NCBI RefSeq assembly: GCF_000761245.1
Contig: NZ_AWOR01000037.1
Location: forward strand, 62,001 to 126,000
Source of the DNA: Comamonas testosteroni
Lineage (GTDB): Bacteria; Pseudomonadota; Gammaproteobacteria; Burkholderiales; Burkholderiaceae_C
Direction of reading: 5' to 3'
DNA: 64,000 nt
Both the position numbers and the translations under genes were made by a program. Below, piece after piece: positions 55,899 to 64,000 of this stretch. The first letter of the stretch is position 1, and each line of letters opens with the position of its first letter. The notes beneath the pieces were generated by a model. That model ran no database searches. It was not told the origin of the DNA and saw only the letters and a list, made by a program, of their open reading frames with translations.

Positions 55899-58592
55899 AT
55901 GATATTGAAGAGATTGATCTCTGCGCTTCTTGTTATTGGTCTGACAATTAGTCCGATATACCCATCAGCGCAAACAAAAAATACTAATGACAGCTTGGCT
56001 AATGCAGGCCGTGAAGCTCAGAGCTTTGGGAAGTCTTTATCTGAAACTGTCAGAAGTAGGGATAGCTCTAACAACAATGGCACTTTGAATCTGAACGGTA
56101 GCAGTGTCAATATTAATGATCTCTATCCTTCGACAAGCAGCTCAAACGCTAGACCACAAAACTACTATTTTCCAGGTGGTGCAGCGCCAAGCATCAACGA
56201 CTTAGGAGGAGTGTATAACGACTCCAACAATATGGATAAAGTTGGCTCCACAACTGACAAATCGCTGTACCAAGACTCTTTGAGTGATAACCCGTCTATA
56301 TCGGGTGCCGCTTATAAAATATTGCTTAATGCGTCTAATCGATCTAGGCCAGATTTTTCCAATGATCCGATGTTGAATCTAAGCAAGGATACATTCAACA
56401 ATATTGATGAAATCACAAAGAGCTTTGGAGATTGCTCAAGCACGAGCGAGGTCATTAAGAAAAACAGCAAAAAGCATATCCCCGAATATGAGCGTTGCGA
56501 GCGTATTGTTAAGCCAGCAGGTGCATGCAAAATTACCCATACAATGGGTATTGAGCATCAAGTTGCCGATGTATTTGTAGCCGGTCTTGGCAGAACATGG
56601 CTTACTGTAGAGTTTGATCTAAAAAATGGTACTGGCCATACGCTTGATCCAACAGACGGCATTGCCTTCTCAATGAACATTCCAACAGTTAAGTTTGAGG
56701 ATGTTTGCACTGGTGCCAATAACTACAAGACCGACTTAGTAGGATCGTGGGACTGGATTGAACACGGCCTTGGTGGAACTGTTGACTCAACTGTGCATTA
56801 TCGAGTCTTGGAATTTCCTACATGCGACAACAACCTGATTGGTAAAGTTCAGATACAAGATACATCGGTTTCTAGTGATACAAAGTTTGTTCTTGGTGGG
56901 AAATTTTCTCTTCGTTTGATTAAACAGAAGCCGGATGTCTGGGCATCGGAGTCATGCATAGCTGATGCTCAGTCAATTGGACAGAATTTCTGTACTGGGA
57001 ATATTAGCGTTGATGTTGGTCCACCAAGCGATCAAGAGTGTGTAGATATTGGAGGTGTTCGTATATGCCCCGGAGATCCATTCTTCAATTCGTTGACTCC
57101 ATCGCCTATAAAAGGGCTTCCAACATTAACGCAGTCCGCTTCCGTTTCTGAAATTCAATGTAATTTCAATGTTGGTCAGATGGATTGCTGGACAGACCCC
57201 CAAGGGGTACAGCATTGTCCTCATAATGATGGTACAAATCAAAATTCATGCGGAAAGTATGAGAATAATAACAAATGCGGATTTGTTTCAACTTCGTGCC
57301 TTGATGGAGCAAAGGATGAAAACGGGAAGTGCTATGTTTTTGAAGATACCTATGATTGTGGTCATGATGTTGATGTAATCGACTATACAAAAAATACTCA
57401 GTATTCATGCTCGGGGCCGATTAAATGCATGGGGTCAGAGTGTCTTGATATATCTTCTGAACAAAACGGTGATTTTGCAAAGGCTGCGGCCTTACTCAAT
57501 GCTGCACAGTTTATTGCGCAAGATATGCAGTGCTCTGATTCTGCTGGAGAAGAGGGAGGTGATGGAAATGTGGATGAAGGCTGTAAGGTGTTCAGTGGTA
57601 CACCTGGCCAATGCAAAATTGCAGTTGGCGGAATTCAGAATTGTTGTGAGAAGCCTGAGAATATCTCGCTAGCTGATTACATCACTATGCTCATGGCCAT
57701 GCCTAAGCTTGACTCGGCCATCATGAACTTGGAGTCTGGAAGTGTTGTGCGAGGCTCATATCAAGTCTTGCGTGATCCAGTTGTTTCAGGTTGGCAAGAA
57801 GTTACCAAGCCCTTTGCTTCGTTTGCAGAGAATATTGGTGGCTCGGTCGATGCTTTTACAGCGCCTATTAAAGAGTTTTATAACCAAATTATTGATTCAG
57901 TCAAAAGTACGATACAGGATGTTATAAAGAACTCAATTCAGAATGGCATGACATCGGCAGGAGCCGAAGCCGGTGTTGCTGCAGGCACTGCAAGTGAGTT
58001 GAGTCAGCAGGCTGCAACTGATGCAGCAAATATGATGGCGCAGGTTGGGAATATCGCCAGCACTGTTATGACTGTTTATACGGTCTATGTTGTATCAATG
58101 ATGATGATTCAGCTAATCTGGGCTTGCGAAAAAGAAGAGTTTGAACTTAATGCGAAAAGATCGCTAAAGAGTTGTCATTATGTAGGGTCTTACTGCAAGA
58201 CAAAAGTGCTAGGTGCTTGTATCGAGAAAAGAGAGTCATACTGCTGCTACAACTCACCATTGTCACGAATAATGAATGAGCAAATACGTGGACAAATGAA
58301 TCTGGGGTTCGGTACAGCAAAGGCACCTAGTTGCGATGGATTGAAGATCGAGGACATTGGAAAGGTTGATTGGGATCAGATCAACCTGGATGAATGGCTC
58401 GGTATTCTGGGGGAGACTGGGCACTATCCGACACCTGAAACCTTGACGATGGATAAGTTGACAGGCTCTGGGAATATTCTTAATGACGGAAATAGGGTTA
58501 ACTCTGTTGAAAGAGCCAAGAATCGGTTAGAAGGGGTTAACGTAGATGAGAAGCGAAAAGAAGCAGAGCGTAAAATAAACTCCGGTCATTAA
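55899..58592 (+). CDS. traN: F-type mating-pair stabilisation protein TraN
   Basis: 897 residues from the ATG at 55899, chosen because it begins a signal peptide (cleavage near YPSA, about residue 24). It is a long Cys-rich protein with many CxxxxxC segments (for example CSDSAGEEG...CKVFSGTPGQCKIAVGGIQNCCEKP) and a late hydrophobic stretch (about 720-745). Outer-membrane adhesin that recognises the recipient. It is last in its operon and followed by a terminator. Confidence 0.92.
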   Translation: MILKRLISALLVIGLTISPIYPSAQTKNTNDSLANAGREAQSFGKSLSETVRSRDSSNNNGTLNLNGSSVNINDLYPSTSSSNARPQNYYFPGGAAPSINDLGGVYNDSNNMDKVGSTTDKSLYQDSLSDNPSISGAAYKILLNASNRSRPDFSNDPMLNLSKDTFNNIDEITKSFGDCSSTSEVIKKNSKKHIPEYERCERIVKPAGACKITHTMGIEHQVADVFVAGLGRTWLTVEFDLKNGTGHTLDPTDGIAFSMNIPTVKFEDVCTGANNYKTDLVGSWDWIEHGLGGTVDSTVHYRVLEFPTCDNNLIGKVQIQDTSVSSDTKFVLGGKFSLRLIKQKPDVWASESCIADAQSIGQNFCTGNISVDVGPPSDQECVDIGGVRICPGDPFFNSLTPSPIKGLPTLTQSASVSEIQCNFNVGQMDCWTDPQGVQHCPHNDGTNQNSCGKYENNNKCGFVSTSCLDGAKDENGKCYVFEDTYDCGHDVDVIDYTKNTQYSCSGPIKCMGSECLDISSEQNGDFAKAAALLNAAQFIAQDMQCSDSAGEEGGDGNVDEGCKVFSGTPGQCKIAVGGIQNCCEKPENISLADYITMLMAMPKLDSAIMNLESGSVVRGSYQVLRDPVVSGWQEVTKPFASFAENIGGSVDAFTAPIKEFYNQIIDSVKSTIQDVIKNSIQNGMTSAGAEAGVAAGTASELSQQAATDAANMMAQVGNIASTVMTVYTVYVVSMMMIQLIWACEKEEFELNAKRSLKSCHYVGSYCKTKVLGACIEKRESYCCYNSPLSRIMNEQIRGQMNLGFGTAKAPSCDGLKIEDIGKVDWDQINLDEWLGILGETGHYPTPETLTMDKLTGSGNILNDGNRVNSVERAKNRLEGVNVDEKRKEAERKINSGH

Positions 58593-58596
58593 AAGC

Positions 58597-58634
58597 AAAA
58601 AGGCCTTGAGATTATTCCTCAAGGCCTTCTTTAT
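58597..58634. terminator. Bidirectional terminator between traN and the leftward lipoprotein gene
   Basis: AAGGCCTTGAG-ATTATTC-CTCAAGGCCTT, 11-bp stem, preceded by an A-run and followed by CTTT. Confidence 0.88.
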
Positions 58635-58639
58635 TGGAG

Positions 58640-59488
58640 CTACTTAACAAAGTAGTAGGCGTTGCCTTTTGACAGTATCAGAGGATACATGCTGTTCTTT
58701 TTCTTTGACCTATCAATGTATGTGTCGTTTGGACTGGAGTAGATAAATACCCAACTTGGAAGAGTTACGCTTGTATTCTGAACTATATCCAATGTGTTAA
58801 TGCTGCTCGTCCTCGAAATTTCCATTTTCATTGCGTTGTAATAGAAACCGTGACTTGATGTGAATGCCCAAGACTCCTTCTCTCCATTCTTGACGAATTC
58901 AGGTGTTGAAGTTTTGCTGGGCTTGAAGATATTCAGATAGATCACACAAGCTTTTGCGGAGCCTTGGTCGATGGATTCGCAATTGAGGTTGCTGTCTTCA
59001 ATGAAGAACGAAGTCCCTTTTTCGCTCTTTCTTGTCTTGCTAAATTTCAAATTCTGCTTATTCAGGCTTTCATTCAGAGACTGAGTAACAATGTCAATCA
59101 TCTTCGATTGAGCCTCTTCTGCGCTAGCTGCTTGAGAAGCAGGCATCCAGGCGACGATGCTGCTGCGCGCGCCATGCGAGTTCGGCGCGATTGCGCTGGC
59201 AATTAAATTCAGCCCCAAGCCTTGGGCATTAGACAAGCCTGCCGTTGGATTCGCATATGCCACGGCTGCGGAAGCGGTGTTGAACATGCTGGACTCGGGC
59301 ATCCCGGTATTGGAATTCTTGGGGGCGGATGCATCTTTTATGCCTGTTTCAAGCCCGCCTGCTCGCGCAATGTTGTATGCCAGCGAATGACCATCATCAA
59401 AAGCGGCAGGTTTCTGCTCCATGGTCACACAGCCAGATAAGGCCGCAGTAAAAGCAAGCGCTGCCGCTGTTTGAATATTGAATTTCAT
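58640..59488 (-). CDS. Lipoprotein (282 residues)
   Basis: A lipoprotein signal with LSGC (Cys20) lies after a hydrophobic stretch. The mature domain is not recognised (IVAWMPASQAASAEEAQSKM; VTLPSWVFIYSSPNDTYID). Upstream, TTGCAT and CATTAT spaced 18 bp apart form a plausible constitutive promoter. Convergent with traN; may be an exclusion or envelope protein, which is only a guess from location. Confidence 0.72.
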   Translation of the reverse strand: MKFNIQTAAALAFTAALSGCVTMEQKPAAFDDGHSLAYNIARAGGLETGIKDASAPKNSNTGMPESSMFNTASAAVAYANPTAGLSNAQGLGLNLIASAIAPNSHGARSSIVAWMPASQAASAEEAQSKMIDIVTQSLNESLNKQNLKFSKTRKSEKGTSFFIEDSNLNCESIDQGSAKACVIYLNIFKPSKTSTPEFVKNGEKESWAFTSSHGFYYNAMKMEISRTSSINTLDIVQNTSVTLPSWVFIYSSPNDTYIDRSKKKNSMYPLILSKGNAYYFVK

Positions 59489-59505
59489 GTCAAATCCCCC
59501 TCTGT

Positions 59506-59553
59506 TAACAACTACCCATAATGGTAAGGTAGCTTAAGAAAATGCAAGCTTCT
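59506..59553 (-). promoter_or_regulatory. Promoter of the leftward lipoprotein gene
   Basis: On the minus strand TTGCAT, 18 bp, CATTAT; the -10 overlaps TACCATTATGGGTA, a short palindrome that recalls but does not match the GCCC-N5-GGGC sites. Confidence 0.5.
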
Positions 59554-59559
59554 GAGCGC

Positions 59560-59583
59560 AAAAAAGCCCGCCGAAGCGGGCTA
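59560..59583 (-). terminator. Intrinsic terminator after the AcaB-like gene
   Basis: On the minus strand AGCCCGC-TTCG-GCGGGCT followed by TTTTTT. Confidence 0.92.
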
Positions 59584-59612
59584 AATCACAGATTCGAGAA
59601 CCAAGTTTACCG

Positions 59613-60362
59613 TTAGGCCGGGACGGCCTCCGAAGAGGTTTCGGCCTGTCCTTCAGCCATGGCCAAAGCAACATCATCGTTGGCGTGTTGGCTTTCATCT
59701 TGGCTGGTGCTGGCCGGTGCTTCTGCGTCTACCAGTGCGTCTTTGCCCTGCTTGCTGGCCGACCTGCGCGCGCGTTGTTCGATGCCCTGGATACGCCCAG
59801 CGAGCTTGAACATCATTTGCTGCCACTTGTAGGTTTCATTGGAGCGCTCCATGCCCTTGATCACTGTGGCCCACCACAGGCTGTCGAAGTAAGACACGAG
59901 TTCATCCAACTGCATCACGAGTCCCAGGAAGAGGGCACTTTGGGGAGTGCTCAGCTCCACATTGAATTCGCGCGCGTGGGTGTACACAGGTTGCTGAGTG
60001 ATTCCGGCCTCTTTGACCTTGGCTTTGTTGACGTTCAAGGCGTCTGCGATTGCCGCGCGGAACTGCTGCAATTGCACATTGATCATGTCATTAACTTCAT
60101 CCACGAAGTCGCCCCGATCAAGGATACGCAAGATAACTTCGGTGGAGAAGAAGGCTTGTGTTGTACGAGCAAAGCTGCGGTCCATGACTCGCTGAGCCTG
60201 GACGCTCCTCAAGCTGACGGTCTGCTTGAAAACGGGGCGGGAAACAGGATCACGCTGTTGCTCGCGTGCAGGCGTGTCTGCCTTGGGCTTGGCCGCCTTC
60301 GGTTGCTCTTTTGCAGGGTTATCGGTTGCAGAGACTGCACCGCTATTCGCTTCTGTCGCCAT
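59613..60362 (-). CDS. DUF1845/AcaB-like protein, candidate transfer regulator
   Basis: 249 residues from the ATG at 60362 (AAGGAG upstream); the longer frame to 60623 crosses the operator and leader of the divergent operon. After a Lys/Ala/Pro-rich N-terminus, residues about 55-200 (SLRSVQAQRVMDRSF, VDEVNDMINVQLQQFRAAI, TPQSALFLGLVMQLDELVSYF, LWWATVIKGMERSNETYKW) fit the PF08900-type family found in ICEs, whose IncC member AcaB activates the acaCD master regulator. If so, it sits upstream of the GCCC-N5-GGGC regulon described here. The assignment is from recalled family pattern. Confidence 0.58.
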   Translation of the reverse strand: MATEANSGAVSATDNPAKEQPKAAKPKADTPAREQQRDPVSRPVFKQTVSLRSVQAQRVMDRSFARTTQAFFSTEVILRILDRGDFVDEVNDMINVQLQQFRAAIADALNVNKAKVKEAGITQQPVYTHAREFNVELSTPQSALFLGLVMQLDELVSYFDSLWWATVIKGMERSNETYKWQQMMFKLAGRIQGIEQRARRSASKQGKDALVDAEAPASTSQDESQHANDDVALAMAEGQAETSSEAVPA

Positions 60363-60431
60363 GTGTCGTGCTCCTTGTGATAGACGCACTGACGATATGG
60401 CTGGACCTTCAAAAAGCTTTACTAGATACGT

Positions 60432-60483
60432 GCCCATATTGGGCCATCTGAGCAACATTGAGCCGGGGCTTTTGCGATAAGCT
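60432..60483 (+). promoter_or_regulatory. Activator-type operator GCCC-N5-GGGC and -10 for the recombination operon
   Basis: GCCCATATTGGGC (60432-60444); TAAGCT (60478-60483) 33 bp downstream, overlapping an alternative GATAAG. Confidence 0.68.
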
Positions 60484-60496
60484 GAAACCTCTCTTT

Positions 60497-60583
60497 GTTG
60501 CAGCCTCGGCTTCAACTTGAGTGAGGTAGCTGGCCTCCATAAACAAACAGCTTCCTTAACGTGCCTCTCGGCACTTTCAACCC
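60497..60583 (+). promoter_or_regulatory. Structured 5' leader: hairpin, pseudoknot and attenuator-like hairpin (third copy)
   Basis: GTTG-C-AGCC/GGCT-T-CAAC (60497-60516); GAGG (60523-60526) with CCTC (60534-60537), loop AGCTG (60528-60532) with CAGCT (60548-60552); GTGCC-TCTC-GGCAC (60561-60574) then TTTC and AACCC (60579-60583). The first and last stems have different sequences from the 1.1 and 3.6 kb copies but the same shape. Confidence 0.7.
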
Positions 60584-60587
60584 ACCT

Positions 60588-60619
60588 GGGGCATGTCTCC
60601 CAGATGGGGGTATTGCCCC
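60588..60619 (+). promoter_or_regulatory. AACCC-hairpin leader element, copy 8
   Basis: GGGGCA pairs with TGCCCC around TCCC-AGAT-GGGG. It ends 18 nt before the ATG at 60638. Confidence 0.68.
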
Positions 60620-60637
60620 TCAAACCGGAGCAATACC

Positions 60638-60967
60638 ATGACTGCTATCACCTTCCTCTTCGTTCTGCTCTTGATCATCGTAGCCCTCGGCTTCGCTCTC
60701 AAGCTTTTCGTTGAAGGTATGCGCGGCCTTACGGCTGAACTACTTAGCCAATTGTCGAAGGTTCAATCCTTTGATAAGACGGCTTTCCTGAACGCGACCT
60801 TTTCATCCGTGAAAACCTCTGTTCAATCCTGCATTCAACTGTCATCGCACGTTACGCGCGGTGCCGTTGAAATGGCTTTCCCCGAGCCAATTCCAGTAGA
60901 GCCTGCTTTTGATTGGAGTGTCTATGACACTCCAGCTTGGCAGCGCAAGGGCATCCTTGTGTACTGA
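60638..60967 (+). CDS. Small membrane-anchored protein, first gene of the recombination operon
   Basis: 109 residues from the ATG at 60638 (GGAGC upstream). There is one N-terminal membrane helix (about 5-25), then a helical soluble part. No family is recognised. Confidence 0.68.
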   Translation: MTAITFLFVLLLIIVALGFALKLFVEGMRGLTAELLSQLSKVQSFDKTAFLNATFSSVKTSVQSCIQLSSHVTRGAVEMAFPEPIPVEPAFDWSVYDTPAWQRKGILVY

Positions 60968-61020
60968 ACCGATTGCGCTGTCCTCGGATGGCGTTTCCCT
61001 GAAAGACGTTAATAGCCCAC

Positions 61021-61053
61021 GGGCACACCAGCCCGTGAGGGTGAAGTGTGCCC
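61021..61053 (+). promoter_or_regulatory. AACCC-hairpin leader element, copy 9 (AGCCC variant)
   Basis: GGGCACAC pairs perfectly with GTGTGCCC (8 bp) around CCC-GTGA-GGG; the preceding AATAGCCCAC replaces AACCC. It ends 20 nt before the ATG at 61074. Confidence 0.75.
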
Positions 61054-61073
61054 AATCGAAATTGGAGTCCACC

Positions 61074-62078
61074 ATGTCTACACCCATCGCTCAAACAGCG
61101 AGCTTTCAAACCAGCACAATCTTTGGCATGCCAGAGATTGGCAATTCCGCGAAAACCATCGGTTTTGTGGATATGTCCAATGCTTACATTCCCTCCGTCA
61201 TGGCGGGCTTTGTGCATCGTCGTGAGTTCCTGCGTGAGGTTTTGGCCTTTCTCAACTCTCCTGACGGGGATGCCCTGTTTGTTACTGGTCCTACTGGATC
61301 GGGGAAAACATCAGGCATCCTGCAAATTCTTGGCACGCTCAACTGGCCTACACAACAAGTCACCGGCAACGGCAAGATGGAATTGTGTGACCTGGTTGGG
61401 CACCATGCCTTGGTCTCTGAAAAGCCTGGTGAAACCCCATCCATGAAATTCATGTATGGCCCACTGGCAATAGCAATGAGAGAAGGGCATGCCCTTCTAA
61501 TCAACGAGGTGGATCTGATTGACCCTGCTGAGCTTGCTGGCCTGAACGATGTCCTTGAAGGGCGTCCTCTGGTCATTGGCATGAATGGCGGTGAAATCAT
61601 CAAGGCTCACCGCATGTTTCGCGTGATTGTTACGGGCAACTCGCGTGGCGCTGGTGATGTGTCTGGGCAATATCAAGGTGTTCAGATGCAGAACCTCGCG
61701 GCCATGGATCGCTATCGATTTACTGTTGTCTCTTATCCAGAGAAGGCAGTTGAGGAAGCGATAGTTACCAAAGCATCACCGAAACTTCCAAAGCAAATTG
61801 TTGAGGGTATGGTTCGTCTGGCTGATGATGTGCGCAAGCTCTTCATGGGATCGGACGGACAAGGTGGCCAGCTGGCCATTACGTTCTCAACGCGCACGCT
61901 GGTTCGCTGGGCGAAGCTTTCAACGAAGTTCAAGGGTGCTCCTAACCCTCTGGGATATGCGCTCGATTTGGCACTGCTCAATCGCGCGACACCCGAGGAT
62001 GCCACTGCGATAACTCGCTTGGCCAAGGACATTTTTGGGGAGCAGTGGAAAGACGATACCCCGGCCACCCAGCCTTGA
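61074..62078 (+). CDS. MoxR/CobS-type AAA+ ATPase
   Basis: 334 residues. Walker A GPTGSGKT (72-79), Walker B HALLINEVDLID (about 139-150), sensor TGNSRGAGD, and a C-terminal region with STRTLVRWAKL typical of CobS-like proteins. SXT/R391 elements carry a cobS-like gene in the same neighbourhood as ssb and bet. It may remodel a partner protein, perhaps with a VWA protein further on. TTGGAG lies upstream. Confidence 0.85.
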   Translation: MSTPIAQTASFQTSTIFGMPEIGNSAKTIGFVDMSNAYIPSVMAGFVHRREFLREVLAFLNSPDGDALFVTGPTGSGKTSGILQILGTLNWPTQQVTGNGKMELCDLVGHHALVSEKPGETPSMKFMYGPLAIAMREGHALLINEVDLIDPAELAGLNDVLEGRPLVIGMNGGEIIKAHRMFRVIVTGNSRGAGDVSGQYQGVQMQNLAAMDRYRFTVVSYPEKAVEEAIVTKASPKLPKQIVEGMVRLADDVRKLFMGSDGQGGQLAITFSTRTLVRWAKLSTKFKGAPNPLGYALDLALLNRATPEDATAITRLAKDIFGEQWKDDTPATQP

Positions 62079-62085
62079 GATCGCC

Positions 62086-62616
62086 ATGTCTCAAATCTTC
62101 CCTGGTCCAAAGATCAGTTGGAGCATGAAGGTGTTTACCACAGCCTCTGAAGCCAAGTTCATCGAGGTTGTGAGAAGCGCTCTCAAGAATGCAGCTCTGA
62201 AAATGGGCTGCGAGTCACCGATTGGAGATGAGCAGAATGTTGGCGTGCTCTTACGCGCTGGCGATTTGACTCTTTCCCTTTCGGGCAACACCCTAACGGG
62301 CAACTCGTTCAATTTCGTCTACCGAGACGGAGCTGGTGAGTTGCTTCCGAATGGGGATCACGCGCTCTTGTTGGCCTTGTTCTTCCTTCAGAGCGAGATC
62401 AACAAAACAGGCCTTGCAACGGATCTGATCTCCCTGAGTGACGATTCCGGCACATCCTATGCGTTCCACGTATTGGATGACTTGAAGCCACTCATGTTGG
62501 AGTGGGACATACCATGGGATGTTGTGAGATTGGATGCTGTGGCTCTTGGGCTTGCAGTGCCAATCTTCAACTTCATGGATCTGTCCTGTGACGATACTGA
62601 GGACGCTTTTTTCTAA
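62086..62616 (+). CDS. Hypothetical protein (176 residues)
   Basis: Start at 62086, 7 bp after the previous stop, with GAGATCGCC upstream. It is the only gene of this operon without the leader hairpin, consistent with translational coupling. The product is soluble, acidic at the C-terminus ([10 protein letters not shown]). No family is recognised. Confidence 0.68.
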   Translation: MSQIFPGPKISWSMKVFTTASEAKFIEVVRSALKNAALKMGCESPIGDEQNVGVLLRAGDLTLSLSGNTLTGNSFNFVYRDGAGELLPNGDHALLLALFFLQSEINKTGLATDLISLSDDSGTSYAFHVLDDLKPLMLEWDIPWDVVRLDAVALGLAVPIFNFMDLSCDDTEDAFF

Positions 62617-62628
62617 CCAAACCCAATG

Positions 62629-62659
62629 GGGGCTTCAACCCCCTGGCGGGGATGGCCTC
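62629..62659 (+). promoter_or_regulatory. AACCC-hairpin leader element, copy 10
   Basis: GGGGCT pairs with GGCCTC (two G-U) around CCCC-TGGC-GGGG; AACCC lies at 62620-62624. It ends 24 nt before ssb. Confidence 0.65.
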
Positions 62660-62683
62660 TGCTTCACCAATTCGGAGGCCATC

Positions 62684-63316
62684 ATGGCATCAGTCAACAA
62701 GGTAATCATCGTCGGCAACCTGGGCAAAGATCCAGTTTGCCGCAACGGCAACAATGGCAGCGGCCAGCTTTTTGCGAACTTCTCCGTTGCCACGACAGAA
62801 CACTGGACCGACCAGGCCTCGCAAGAGGCTAGGGAGCGCACAGAATGGCACTCGATTGTGCTGCGTGGCCGACTCGCTGAAATAGCGCGCGACTACCTGC
62901 ACAAAGGCTCACAGGTTTATTTGGAAGGCACACTGCGCACGCGCAAGTGGGTCGATCAAGAAAACGGGGTTGAGCGCTTTATCACTGAGATTCACTGCGA
63001 CAGCATGCAAATGCTGGGCAGCCCGAATCAAAGTTCCGGGGGGGCTCCAGCTCAGCAGAGCCATGCACACCAACGTGCAGCGGCTCCAGCTCGTGCGCCT
63101 TCTCATGCAAGCAATGGTTATGCCCAACAGTCGCAATCTTCGTCTCGTCCCTCAGCTCGTGCTCCAGCACCAGCTCAAGGCCGTGGACAAGGATCGCAAG
63201 CTGGTGGGTCCACCAGAGCTGCTAATTCCCAACCCATTCGCGGACAAGGCGGTGGGGGAGGAAGAACTGACGACGACATTCCGTTCGCTCGTCTTCACTA
63301 CATGGCCGGTGGTTAA
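62684..63316 (+). CDS. ssb: Single-stranded DNA-binding protein
   Basis: 210 residues. The OB-fold (1-110) shows [64 protein letters not shown] Gln/Ala/Gly-rich linker is followed by DDDIPF, the usual SSB tip, but nine further residues (ARLHYMAGG) come after it. It protects ssDNA entering or leaving during transfer and supports Bet-mediated annealing. GGAGG lies upstream. Confidence 0.95.
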   Translation: MASVNKVIIVGNLGKDPVCRNGNNGSGQLFANFSVATTEHWTDQASQEARERTEWHSIVLRGRLAEIARDYLHKGSQVYLEGTLRTRKWVDQENGVERFITEIHCDSMQMLGSPNQSSGGAPAQQSHAHQRAAAPARAPSHASNGYAQQSQSSSRPSARAPAPAQGRGQGSQAGGSTRAANSQPIRGQGGGGGRTDDDIPFARLHYMAGG

Positions 63317-63344
63317 ACACTAGGTCCATTTCTGTAACCCAACG

Positions 63345-63379
63345 GGGCGCTTGTATCCCCGGTGGGGGACATAGCGCCC
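63345..63379 (+). promoter_or_regulatory. AACCC-hairpin leader element, copy 11
   Basis: GGGCGCT pairs perfectly with AGCGCCC around TCCCC-GGTG-GGGGA; AACCC lies at 63336-63340. It ends 19 nt before the ATG at 63399. Confidence 0.78.
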
Positions 63380-63398
63380 AAATTGAATCGAGGTCACT

Positions 63399-64000
63399 AT
63401 GTCCCAAGAGCAAAGCTCGCAAAATGAATCAACACTGATGGGCCGCTTCGGCGCGCGCTTTGGTGTTGATCCTCACAAGCTCTTCGATACCTTGAAGGCT
63501 GTTGCCTTCAGACAAAGAGAAGGGCATGCGCAGCCTACCAATGAGCAAATGATGGCTCTGATGATCGTGGCGGAGCAGTACGGTTTGAATCCCTTCTTGA
63601 AGGAGATTTACGCCTACCCAGACAAAAACAACGGGATCGTTCCTGTTGTTGGCGTCGATGGCTGGAGCAACATTGTCAACGCTCACCCTCAGTACGACGG
63701 CTTTGAAGTGGTTTATTCCGATTCCAAGGTTGAAGTAACGGGTGTGAATTTTCCAGTTCACGAGTGGATCGAAGTGGTCATACACCGTAAGGATAGGACC
63801 GTTCCCTCCCGTGTCCGTGAATTCATGGATGAGTGCTATCGCCCTCCAACTCAAAGGAATGGGGCGCACGGTGCCTATCAAATCAATGGCCCTTGGCAAA
63901 CGCACGCTAGAAGGATGTTGCGCCATAAGGCTTTCATTCAGTGCGGGCGTCTGGCACTCGGCTTTACTGGAATCTTTGACCAGGATGAGGCAGAACGCAT
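63399..64000 (+). CDS. bet: Bet/RecT-type ssDNA-annealing recombinase (3' end cut by window edge)
   Basis: The visible 200 codons run to the window end with no stop. Diagnostic segments: EQMMALMIVAEQYGLNPFLKEIYAYPDKN, VPVVGVDGWSNIVN, and GPWQTHARRMLRHKAFIQCGRLALGFTGIFDQDEAER, all typical of the lambda Bet family. In SXT/R391 bet and exo follow ssb and drive recombination between related elements. CGAGGTCACT precedes the ATG. Confidence 0.92.
   Translation, partial: MSQEQSSQNESTLMGRFGARFGVDPHKLFDTLKAVAFRQREGHAQPTNEQMMALMIVAEQYGLNPFLKEIYAYPDKNNGIVPVVGVDGWSNIVNAHPQYDGFEVVYSDSKVEVTGVNFPVHEWIEVVIHRKDRTVPSRVREFMDECYRPPTQRNGAHGAYQINGPWQTHARRMLRHKAFIQCGRLALGFTGIFDQDEAER

Noticed and set aside
59533-59546. 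Other near-palindromes around ACCCATAATGGTA considered as activator sites
   Set aside because: The repeat lacks the GCCC/GGGC arms and lies at the -10 of a normal-looking leftward promoter.
1-64000. CRISPR arrays, tRNA or rRNA genes, insertion sequences
   Set aside because: No regularly spaced direct repeats, no cloverleaf-like sequence with CCA or GTTCGA-type arms, and no transposase-like frame was found on reading both strands; the recurring motifs are dispersed regulatory elements.

Overview
The window is a stretch of a self-transmissible mobile element, either an integrative conjugative element or a large conjugative plasmid. The host is probably a betaproteobacterium of the Burkholderiales (Comamonas/Acidovorax-like by overall gene style; this is inference, since no rRNA or housekeeping gene is present). 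The transfer core has a MOBH relaxase (TraI), a coupling protein (TraD) and an F-type secretion system (TraL-E-K-B-V-A, DsbC-TraC-TrbI-like-S26 peptidase-TrbC/TraW-TraU-TraN). This is the arrangement known from SXT/R391 elements and IncC/IncHI plasmids. No replication, partition or working integrase gene is visible.

Layout. 1-433: SOS-controlled umuD, leftward and cut by the window edge. 566-955: a small leftward gene. 1045-6509: rightward accessory operons, including a stand-alone DndC/PAPS-reductase-like protein, in which every gene is preceded by the same structured leader hairpin. 6592-10824: leftward defence, interference or addiction genes (Abi-C protein, fertility-inhibition-factor-like protein, higBA) around one rightward secreted protein. 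11327-20992: a catalytically dead tyrosine-recombinase-like gene followed by a co-directional train of about 24 very small genes, each with an AAGGAAA-type ribosome site; they include a Lar-like antirestriction fusion, a GIY-YIG/T5orf172 protein, a Cro/CI-type regulator and a small M41 peptidase. 21092-32475: two tandem giant exported Ig-like proteins (about 1850 residues each). 32509-37531: a leftward operon with topB. 37604-44254: traI-traD block. 44341-58628: the type IV secretion operons, with an EAL-domain gene between traW and traU. 58640-60362: leftward lipoprotein and AcaB-like/DUF1845 regulator candidate. 60432-64000: rightward recombination operon (AAA ATPase, ssb, bet), carrying the same leader hairpin as 1-6.5 kb.

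Two regulatory systems seem to tie the element together. (1) A 13-bp inverted repeat of the form GCCC-N5-GGGC, followed 33-35 bp later by a -10-like hexamer (YANNCT in most copies), stands before eight transcription units: both accessory operons, both Ig-like genes, traI, traL, dsbC/traC and the recombination operon. This resembles a SetCD/AcaCD-type master-activator regulon. (2) An RNA element consisting of AACCC followed by a long stem with an internal CCC/GGG hairpin occurs 11 times, always ending 16-26 nt before a start codon, in the 1-6.5 kb and 60-64 kb regions. Three copies at promoters carry an additional upstream pseudoknot and an attenuator-like hairpin. A third palindrome, TTTCGCATGCGAAA, recurs at transfer promoters. 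The repeated RNA leader is the best candidate here for something under-described.
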